DNA of 64,000 nucleotides from Candidatus Acidulidesulfobacter diazotrophicus. GTDB taxonomy: Bacteria; SZUA-79; Acidulodesulfobacterales; Acidulodesulfobacteraceae. The stretch covers positions 1 through 64,000 of the forward strand of contig SGBB01000013.1 in NCBI GenBank assembly GCA_004195025.1, written 5' to 3'. Position numbers and translations under genes: made by a program. The notes below the pieces were generated by a model. That model did no database searches and was not told the origin of the DNA. It saw nothing but the letters and a program-made list of their open reading frames with translations. This document shows, piece after piece, positions 57,536 through 64,000 of this stretch (positions are counted from its first letter, which is position 1; every line of letters begins with the position of its first letter).

Positions 57536-58960
57536 TTATATTCCATAATATGCCGCAATAGCGGCTGAGATAGCAATAATCCTGTCGGAGGGATCCCTCT
57601 GTATTTTATAATCTCTCAGGTACTGCCTTTCTTCAATAAAATGAGTGTCAAAGTTTCCTTTTATAAAATCTTCGTCTTCTATTATTTTTAATTGAAACGG
57701 TATAGTAGTTCGTATGCCTTTTATTACAAATTCCTGCAATGCCCTTGAAGCTCTTCTTACCGTTTCATCCCATGTTCTTCCGTACACAGTCATTTTAGCA
57801 ATCATTGAATCGTAAAAAGGCGGTAATATATAATCTTTATATACCGACCCGTCTATTCTTACGCCGATACCTCCGGGAGAATAATACGCAGTGATTTTTC
57901 CTGTGCTGGGAGCAAAATCTTTTCTTGGATTTTCGGCATTAATCCTGCATTCTATAGCATAGCCTCTTAACACTACATCTTCCTGTTTAATATCTAATTC
58001 TTTACCCATTGCAATTTGAATTTGTTCGCCGACTATGTCCACTCCTGTAACCATTTCGGTAACAGGATGTTCAACTTGAATTCTCGTATTCATTTCCATA
58101 AAATAATAGTTGCCGTTTTTATCCATAATATATTCTATTGTTCCTGCATTTCTATAATCACAGGCTTTAGCCGCGGCAATAGCGGATTCGCCCATTCTTT
58201 TTCTTAATTCTTCGGTTAATATAAGAGATGGAGCTATCTCGATTAATTTTTGATGTTTTCTTTGAATAGAACAATCTCTTTCGCCAAGATGTATTATATT
58301 GCCGTAATTATCTGCAAGAATTTGAAATTCTATATGATGAGGCTTATCGATATATTTTTCAATAAAAACTTCAGGATTTCCGAAAGATTTTTCTGCTTCA
58401 GATCTAGACAGCGAAAAATTTTTTTTAATGTCCTCGTCATTAAAACAAATTCTTATCCCTTTGCCGCCGCCGCCTGCGGAAGCTTTGATCATTACAGGAT
58501 AACCTATGAAATGTGCAATACTCAATGCGTCTTCTTCAGATATAACTCCGCCTTCCGAACCTTCGACAACGGGAACGCCTGCTTTGCGCATAAGTTTTTT
58601 TGATTCTATTTTATCGCCCATCATTGCAATAGATTTAGCTGAGGGACCTATAAAAACAATGCCTCTTTTTTCGCAGTACGCGGGAAATTTAGCATTTTCC
58701 GATAAAAAACCGTATCCGGGATGTATCGCATCAACCCCTACGTTAACGGCAAGATCTACTATTCTATTAACATTTAAATAGCCTGAAATAGGACCGGGAC
58801 CGACAAGATACGCTTCATCCGCTTTTTTAACATGCAAAGCCTGAGAATCCGCTTCGGAATAAATAGCGACTGTTTTAATGCCCAGTTCTTTACATGCTCT
58901 TATAATACGAGAAGCTATTTCTCCCCTGTTAGCTATTAATACTTTATTAAATTTTTTCAT
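57536..58960 (-). CDS. pycA: Pyruvate carboxylase subunit A (biotin carboxylase)
   Basis: A 474-residue ATP-grasp biotin carboxylase: KVLIANRGEIASRIIRACKE, ASAGGGGKGIRI (ATP loop), FIEKYIDKPHHIEFQ, ERDCSIQRKHQK and MEMNTRIQVEHPVTE. It carboxylates biotin on PycB using bicarbonate and ATP. Could also serve as AccC, but the direct pairing with pycB favours pyruvate carboxylase. Confidence 0.9.
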   Translation of the reverse strand: MKKFNKVLIANRGEIASRIIRACKELGIKTVAIYSEADSQALHVKKADEAYLVGPGPISGYLNVNRIVDLAVNVGVDAIHPGYGFLSENAKFPAYCEKRGIVFIGPSAKSIAMMGDKIESKKLMRKAGVPVVEGSEGGVISEEDALSIAHFIGYPVMIKASAGGGGKGIRICFNDEDIKKNFSLSRSEAEKSFGNPEVFIEKYIDKPHHIEFQILADNYGNIIHLGERDCSIQRKHQKLIEIAPSLILTEELRKRMGESAIAAAKACDYRNAGTIEYIMDKNGNYYFMEMNTRIQVEHPVTEMVTGVDIVGEQIQIAMGKELDIKQEDVVLRGYAIECRINAENPRKDFAPSTGKITAYYSPGGIGVRIDGSVYKDYILPPFYDSMIAKMTVYGRTWDETVRRASRALQEFVIKGIRTTIPFQLKIIEDEDFIKGNFDTHFIEERQYLRDYKIQRDPSDRIIAISAAIAAYYGI

Positions 58961-59514
58961 ATATTATAATCCATCAAAATAAATTCAAAATAAATTAATG
59001 TTAATTAAATAGTTTAGATAAGTTGAAAAATAGAAAAATTTAATTCATTTCATATTGCTAATGAAAATAAAAAAAGGTGAATAATAATAATAAGGATGAG
59101 CAGGATAAAAATGCCTACTATACTCCCGCTATAAATCATCGCCTTTTATCACTTATCTTATATATAAGAAATTTTCCGGCAATAATAATATAACTAATAT
59201 TAATAGTATTATTAATGAGATATAAAATTGAGATATTATATTATATAGATATAAATAAGATATAAAATAAATTATATTTAATTTTAAACCATTATTTTAA
59301 AAATGTCAAGAATGATGTCAATCCCTAATCCTGATTTAGGATAAAAATAACGACAAATAACAAAAAAACCTTTATAGTTTCTATGTTTACGCGATATAAT
59401 ATATCATAAAACTAATGAGCAAATAAGGTTAAACAAAAAACTGCCAGAATTATTAATTAATAATTATTAATCTGGGTCTCTTAAATTATTTCGATAATAG
59501 GTTAATAGGGAGCT
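58961..59514. other. Intergenic region without recognised genes
   Basis: AT-rich sequence upstream of pycA and of the HigBA remnant. No convincing open frame, tRNA or hairpin terminator is visible. The pycA promoter should lie in its left part, but no clear -35/-10 pair stands out. Confidence 0.4.
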
Positions 59515-59776
59515 AAACTAAACTTATATGGGACGGCCAATTTTCTAAGAAAATAAAATTGCCTTCCAGCCTTTATAATATTGCAAGACGTAAGCTTAGA
59601 ATGATCGCCGCCGCAACGACACTCGAAACATTAAAATTCCGCCTAATAATAGGCTTGAATCCTTAAGAGGCGATAGAATCGGGCAGTGGAACATAAGAAT
59701 AAACGATAAATGGCGTATTTGTTTTAAGTGGCAGGATACCAATGCTTACGAAGTTGAAATAACAGATTATCATTAA
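59515..59776 (+). pseudogene. higB: Frameshifted HigB toxin gene
   Basis: The plus strand reads WDGQFSKKIKLPSSLYNIAR then RKLRMIAAATTLETLK, and after a missing A in the run at about 59635 continues in the next frame as IPPNNRLESLRGDRIGQW and NIRINDKWRICFKWQDTNAY to a TAA at 59774. Together this is a normal HigB/RelE-type toxin sequence with its catalytic region, but split by one base; the N-terminus is also interrupted by a stop. The HigA antitoxin gene follows intact. Confidence 0.8.
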
Positions 59777-59803
59777 AGTCATTAAAGAATGGAGAATAGA
59801 ATT

Positions 59804-60118
59804 ATGAAAAATTTAAAAAATATTCATCCCGGAGATATACTTAAGGAGGATTTTTTAATACCTATGGGTATATCAGTTTATCTCCTGTCTAAACAAACAG
59901 GCCTTTCACAAACTAGGTTGAGCCAGATAACGAGAGGGAGAAGGAGCATTACCGCCGAAACGGCGTTAATGCTTGGAAAATTTTTTGATATTCCAGCCGA
60001 ATTTTGGATGAATTTGCAGACACTTTATGATATAGAAGAAACGCGGAAACTGAAAGATAAAGAATTAGAATTGATAATCCCTTACCAAAAACTTAAACTT
60101 AAACAAAAAACGGCTTAA
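59804..60118 (+). CDS. higA: HigA-type antitoxin
   Basis: A 104-residue HigA/VapI-family helix-turn-helix protein: NIHPGDILKEDFLIPMGISV start, HTH in SKQTGLSQTRLSQITRGRRS, then ETALMLGKFFDIPAEFWMNL. ATG 59804 is preferred over one at 59789 because homologues start just before the IHPG motif and GGAG precedes it. With higB broken it is an orphan antitoxin and DNA-binding protein. Confidence 0.88.
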   Translation: MKNLKNIHPGDILKEDFLIPMGISVYLLSKQTGLSQTRLSQITRGRRSITAETALMLGKFFDIPAEFWMNLQTLYDIEETRKLKDKELELIIPYQKLKLKQKTA

Positions 60119-60123
60119 AAAAA

Positions 60124-60143
60124 TATGCGGGGACTACCCCGCA
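60124..60143 (+). terminator. Hairpin after higA
   Basis: TGCGGGG-ACTA-CCCCGCA, a perfect 7-bp GC-rich stem just after the higA stop; followed by GCGTGTATTTT, so termination is plausible though the T-run is offset. Confidence 0.55.
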
Positions 60144-60160
60144 GCGTGTATTTTAATTAT

Positions 60161-60345
60161 TTAATCCGGCGGCGTAATATTTTTTAAAGTTATATTATTA
60201 ATCACTGTCAAAAAATCTCCATAATCCCAGGTTTGCCTGTCTTTAAAAGCGGCATCAAGAATAGCAATGTATTTCTTGTCTATTAAGCCGCTATGCACTA
60301 TGCACAAAGACTTTATTGAATTCACCTTTTAAACTGCCATGATTA
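60161..60345 (-). pseudogene. C-terminal HEPN-domain remnant with a 7-bp duplication
   Basis: Minus strand reads SLKGEFNKVFVHS, then, in the other frame, GLIDKKYIAILDAAFKDRQT followed by WDYGDFLTVINNI and a stop at 60161. This is the typical end of small HEPN-domain proteins (F.k.fVktGlidk.y...l..a...R...DYgd). A tandem duplication of GTGCATA around 60292-60306 shifts the frame. Confidence 0.65.
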
Positions 60346-60359
60346 TTTGTTGAAAATTA

Positions 60360-60567
60360 CTTATAAACTTAAAAATAAAAACATTAATAAATCATGGAAG
60401 ACTATTAATTTAGAATTATCTACTCATACCGTTAATACGTTATCTATGAATTCTAAAAATAAAAAGATATATAACCGCCTGCTCAGTTCCTGAAAGCACT
60501 CACTTAGAGATATATTCCGCTTTAGGATTAAATCAGCTGCCAATCCCCAGGAAGAAAATAATAGTTT
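60360..60567 (+). pseudogene. Frameshifted coding remnant of unknown family, copy 1
   Basis: Plus strand reads KITYKLKNKNINKSWKTINL, ELSTHTVNTLSMNSKNKKIY, then shifts frame by a 2-base loss relative to copy 2 at 61640. It has the look of a protein C-terminus, but I do not recognise it. Confidence 0.45.
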
Positions 60568-60740
60568 GAAAATAAAAATATAAAATAAATAATTATGAAT
60601 TATAATTATAATTATAATTCATAATTATATAATCTAATTAATTTTATATATTTTTTCCAAAATATCGTGTAGTCCCCATAAAAAAAATAAGATATAGCTA
60701 TATCAAGGGTTTTTGGGTTTTAGTGGTGAAGTTGGGTTAA
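60404..60740. repeat. Duplicated segment flanking the DUF29 gene, left copy
   Basis: Two blocks (about 60404-60569 and 60664-60740) are highly similar to 61631-61798 and 61852-61930. The sequence between the blocks differs; in the left copy it contains a long AT palindrome (about 60591-60627). Confidence 0.8.
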
Positions 60741-60849
60741 AAATATAATTCCCGTTCATGAAGCCTTGCTATAAATAATCTTATCCCGATTAATCAATTT
60801 ATTATAAGTTAAGAAAATGTAGTAGGAAGATCGCACTTTTCAAAATATA

Positions 60850-61020
60850 AATATTGTATTTTAGCGGCTTTGAACCGCATGAGGTGTCAAAGTCAGGAAA
60901 AACAGTTAATGGTTTTGCCTGCATACCCGTTTTCTCGCTGTGAACTACCCCGCCCTTACGGACAAAGCATCCTGTTTCAACGATAGAGATCGCTTTTTAG
61001 CATACGGCTTATTTCTAAAT
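60850..61020. mobile_element. Possible IS200/IS605-type end or other mobile remnant
   Basis: Less AT-rich patch with GAACTACCCCGCCCTTACGG, a phrase resembling sequences found beyond the 3' end of TnpB genes, and GGCTTTGAACCGCATGAGG upstream. No transposase. Low-confidence. Confidence 0.25.
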
Positions 61021-61027
61021 TCGCAGG

Positions 61028-61549
61028 TTAAAAGATGTTGTTAAGAAAAGAGATATCGGATTCATCTATTCTATCTGGTGCTATACCTGAAGCTTTTTTG
61101 ATAATTTCATTAAAAGAATACGGGTATTCAGACGAAATTAATTTGATATTAATATCCATATCGTTAGAAATTATATATCTTGCTTTATTCCATCCGTCAG
61201 AAAATGCCTCATTAAAAACCGGTTCATATTTTAAACCAGGGTTATCTTTAAGATTTAGTGAAATTTCATTAATAGAATTAGCAATAGTGTTTTTCCAGCT
61301 ATTAGTTCTTAGTTCCGGTTGATTATCCCATTTATAAAGACGAGACAGTAAATTTGCAAGATAACTTCTAAGCTCCTTATATTCTGATAGTCCCAAGTCT
61401 TTTACCTCTTCCGCCAAGTTAATATAATCTACTTCATTAAATTTACCTTTTTTAAGAAGCTCCGCATTGGTCATAGCCCAAGTGTAGTAGTCGGTATGAT
61501 ATAATTCGCTCAGAGTTCCGGTTGAAGATTTTTCTTTTACGTTTAACAT
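61028..61549 (-). CDS. DUF29-family protein
   Basis: A 173-residue DUF29 protein: LYHTDYYTWAMTNAELLKKG, INLAEEVKDLGLSEYKELRS and LSRLYKWDNQPELRTNSWKN are the standard DUF29 pattern (Y..D...W...qa..Lr.g....D..nlaEEie..g..e...l.s.l..Ll.HLLKw..qp...s.sW...I). Function unknown; such genes are common in mobile or toxin-antitoxin-rich regions. It is flanked by the two copies of a duplicated segment. Confidence 0.85.
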   Translation of the reverse strand: MLNVKEKSSTGTLSELYHTDYYTWAMTNAELLKKGKFNEVDYINLAEEVKDLGLSEYKELRSYLANLLSRLYKWDNQPELRTNSWKNTIANSINEISLNLKDNPGLKYEPVFNEAFSDGWNKARYIISNDMDINIKLISSEYPYSFNEIIKKASGIAPDRIDESDISFLNNIF

Positions 61550-61630
61550 AATTTTAATACCTCTAAAATTTAATACTTATATAAATATTTATACACCTAG
61601 TTTCAATAATAGTCAAATATATAAAACTTG

Positions 61631-61930
61631 CAATTATTAATTTAGAATTATCTACTCATACCGTTAATACGTTAACTATGAATTCTAAAGATAAAAAGAT
61701 ATATATAACCGCCTGCTCAGTTGCTGAAAGCACCCACTTAGAAATATATTCCGCCCTCGGATTAAATCCGCTGCCAATCCCCGGAAGAAAATAATAGTTT
61801 AGAGCCTGCAATAAACGCATATAAAAATCTCCCGCAGTATTTTCCAAAAAATATAGTGTAGTCCCCATAAAAAAAATAAGATATAGGAATATCAAGGGTT
61901 TTTTGGTTTTAGTGGTGAAGTTGGGTTAAT
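61631..61930. repeat. Duplicated segment flanking the DUF29 gene, right copy
   Basis: Counterpart of 60404-60740. Both end with the phrase GTGGTGAAGTTGGGTTA. The direct orientation means recombination between copies would delete the DUF29 gene. The rest of 61550-62031 has no other gene. Confidence 0.8.
61640..61795 (+). pseudogene. Coding remnant of unknown family, copy 2
   Basis: Open frame NLELSTHTVNTLTMNSKDKK, IYITACSVAESTHLEIYSAL, GLNPLPIPGRK then stop. The composition looks protein-like and is unbroken here, unlike copy 1, but no start codon or upstream part is present. Confidence 0.45.
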
Positions 61931-62031
61931 TTAATCCGCCGTGTATTACTTTTTTATCTAATAATAAATAATAAATAATAAATTAAATTTATGAAAATCT
62001 GCGGTTTATTTATCGTTAGTTATTATCTGGT

Positions 62032-63231
62032 CTAATATAAAAATCCCAACAGCCATATAGGAATTTTCCTTTTATTGCCGGCTTCTATATCGTCCAGTAT
62101 TAAATAGGCATTTTCTTTTATTTCTCTTATTTGAGAAAAATCTTTATTTTTACCGCCTATTTCGAACGTATATTTTTTATCCACAATTAAATCGCCTCTT
62201 GCCGGGTATTCCAAATCGTAAAAATATACAAGCTGGGATATTATAAATGTTTCTCTTATTGTTCCAATTTTTTGATTTTCACAATAGCAATAATTAAGAT
62301 TTGTATTGTGCAGGTATATTTTTTCGGGTTTCACAAAAATAGAATCGCCCCTTGTTTTAGATTTTAATATGTTAAAGACATTTCCTAAATTTAGATAATT
62401 TATATACTGGTATAATGTTGTTCTGTCAATCTCCATTTTTTGAGCAAGTTTAGTTATATTTATTTCGAACGGTTCGGATCCGCATATTAGTTTTACTAAT
62501 TTTTTAAGTTTTATAGTATTTTTTATATCTATGCCGAATACAAAAGGTAAATCGGCTTCTATTACTACATTTATCGTCTCTTCTAATTTATTAAAATATG
62601 TATTTGGATTTTCGAAATAAAACGGATAAAAGCCTTTTTGTAAGTATTCTTTTAAAAAACTTAAGGGCTTTATTTCTTGTAATATTTCGTAGGCAATATC
62701 TATATGATTATTCAAAATTTCTTCTATTTTAAACGTTTTAAATTTCTTTCCCGTTTTTAATTCTAAAAATTCCCTGAAAGATAATCCGTTTACTCTATAT
62801 AACACCGCTCTTCTGCTCAAGTCTATTTTTGAATTTTCCAGAGTAATCGCCGATGAACCGGAAAAAATAATTTTTAAAGGTAAAAAATCATATATTTGTT
62901 TTAATTCTTTTTTAAAATTTGGGTATTTATGAATTTCATCAATAACTAAAATTTTCCCATCATTTTTTGCAAAACTGTCCGCTATTTCAAATAAAGAAAT
63001 ATCGCTTGTTTCTATACTATCTGCGCTAAAATATAATTTTTTGCCTATCGGTAAATCCAGACTTTTAAGATATTGAAGCAGGAATGTGGTTTTCCCGACC
63101 CCTCTCGGTCCTAATATTCCTATTAATTTATCATTAAAATCGACTAAATCGAAAAAGTATCTTTTGTATTTAATATCGAAATTAGAAAGAAGAGTGACAA
63201 AGCGTTCTGTGAGACTATCTAAAATATCCAT
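62032..63231 (-). CDS. AAA-family ATPase of the AAA_14/DUF4143 type
   Basis: A 399-residue ATPase: Walker A GPRGVGKTTFLLQYLKSLD (about 38-56), Walker B ILVIDEIHKYPNFKKEL, sensor SGSSAITLE, then a winged-helix stretch (ITKLAQKMEIDRTTLYQYIN) and a C-terminal DUF4143 region with FEIGGKNKD, a nuclease-like motif. Such proteins are widespread in mobile regions and of unknown function, possibly defence or toxin-antitoxin related. Stands alone. Confidence 0.85.
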   Translation of the reverse strand: MDILDSLTERFVTLLSNFDIKYKRYFFDLVDFNDKLIGILGPRGVGKTTFLLQYLKSLDLPIGKKLYFSADSIETSDISLFEIADSFAKNDGKILVIDEIHKYPNFKKELKQIYDFLPLKIIFSGSSAITLENSKIDLSRRAVLYRVNGLSFREFLELKTGKKFKTFKIEEILNNHIDIAYEILQEIKPLSFLKEYLQKGFYPFYFENPNTYFNKLEETINVVIEADLPFVFGIDIKNTIKLKKLVKLICGSEPFEINITKLAQKMEIDRTTLYQYINYLNLGNVFNILKSKTRGDSIFVKPEKIYLHNTNLNYCYCENQKIGTIRETFIISQLVYFYDLEYPARGDLIVDKKYTFEIGGKNKDFSQIREIKENAYLILDDIEAGNKRKIPIWLLGFLY

Positions 63232-63894
63232 ATGGTTTATGACTGCAATACCCGTTAATGTTTAAGGTAACCCACAATTGTTAATTATAGTTATTATGCT
63301 ATATATATCCAATATATTGAATTTAATTTGTCTATATAAATTGTAGAGTCAGTAATACATTATAATAACAAATATGTTGGATTTATTCAACATATTTTAA
63401 TTAGAATTGTGACATTTTTTTTATTTCACAATATCTGCGCCAATAAAAATTAACTAATCGGGTTCGATTAATATCAAAAAAATTAATCGCTTTTAAGCGA
63501 ACAGGTAACGGTCTGAATTAAAAAAATTACATCGTATTACATCATATTTAAAAGTATTTATAAGTATTTATAATTATAAATTAATGATATCTGATTTATG
63601 GGGATAATTTTAAAACTTTTGGGGTGTAGTGTATAAAGAAGGAGGAGAAGTTAGGTATATCAGACTATAAAAAATAAAGAAAAATAAAGATATCTGATTT
63701 ATTTTGTAGGATTGGGATGGATTTATTTTAATGCTTTATTTTAATTTAAAAATCCTTAAATTTGGCCCCTTTATTTTAAAAATTTACTTCGTCATAATAT
63801 TATAACAATAATAAGTTAAAATAATAAACATACAATTTTTTCTTTAATCCTGCGTTATAACGTTATAAAATGTTTTAGACATTTTAATGCTAAA
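63232..63894. other. Intergenic region without recognised genes
   Basis: AT-rich; no convincing open frame, RNA or terminator seen. It contains repeated ATATCTGATTTA(T) (around 63588 and 63689) of unknown meaning. Confidence 0.4.
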
Positions 63895-63898
63895 TAAT

Positions 63899-63990
63899 AC
63901 TGGATTCCCGCATACGCAGGAATGACATCCGTAGGGTGAAGGTTTAAATCCCCGCTAAGTCATTCCCGCGTAAGCGGGAAAGTTCCGAAG
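63899..63990. repeat. MITE-like repeat, copy 3 (near the window edge)
   Basis: ACTGGATTCCCGCATACGCA then a body like copies 1 and 2, with the second hairpin TCATTCCCGCGTAAGCGGGA. The left terminal sequence with ATTGCCGATA is absent; the element may extend past the window. Confidence 0.75.
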
Positions 63991-64000
63991 ATAGAAATGC

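Noticed and set aside
1-64000. tRNA or rRNA genes
   Set aside because: I saw no cloverleaf-like GC-richer block with tRNA consensus and no rRNA sequence in the intergenic regions.

Overview
The window is strongly AT-rich bacterial chromosome from a Gram-negative organism: it carries three TonB-dependent outer-membrane receptors, ExbB/ExbD/TonB, an RND efflux trio and a lipoprotein. Arsenic and copper-type resistance, two-subunit pyruvate carboxylase and heavy low-complexity Lys/Asn content would fit an anaerobic or acid-mine deltaproteobacterium-like lineage (for example the Sva0485 / Acidulodesulfobacterales group). That taxonomic guess is inference only.

Layout. 1-2.1 kb: toxin-antitoxin type genes (HEPN, AbiEii). 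2.4-19.1 kb: a phosphorus-scavenging region with two TonB-dependent receptors, a decayed third receptor, and two very large secreted beta-propeller/phosphoesterase paralogues, interrupted by VapBC and RHH-PIN modules. 19.4-21.2 kb: a HEPN/MNT toxin-antitoxin cassette with flanking direct repeats and a MITE-like repeat. 21.5-31.6 kb: alcohol dehydrogenase, isochorismatase-like hydrolase, a third receptor, TPR protein, lipoprotein, TonB-ExbD-ExbB and a Tat-exported phosphoesterase. 32-36 kb: arsR-D-A-C without a visible efflux permease. 37-43.9 kb: a CusABC-like RND system with a Met-rich small protein. 44-48.4 kb: VapBC, PHP phosphoesterase, two small proteins and a PHS-type phosphate symporter. 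48.7-59 kb: housekeeping genes (rsmI, split NAD synthetase, yraN, rnhB, gltX, Memo-like, pycB, pycA) with a probable structured RNA between rsmI and nadE. 59.5-64 kb: decayed toxin-antitoxin and HEPN genes, a duplicated segment flanking a DUF29 gene, an AAA ATPase and repeats.

How it fits together. The main discovery is a shared regulatory signature. Nine minus-strand transcription units are preceded by arrays of 7-bp motifs (coding strand roughly TRTAAYA / TTTAACA) repeated with an almost exact 11-bp period and usually followed about 9-10 nt later by a TATAAT-like -10. This is the architecture of PhoB/PhoP boxes. The units are the three receptors, the first large phosphoesterase, exbB-exbD-tonB, the Tat phosphoesterase, the phosphate symporter, the isochorismatase-like gene and a small-protein/PHP operon. 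Together they look like one phosphate-starvation regulon: secreted phosphoesterases release phosphate or phosphorylated ligands, TonB-energised receptors import them across the outer membrane, and the PHS symporter brings inorganic phosphate into the cell. The substrate of the receptors and the identity of the regulator are inferred, not seen.
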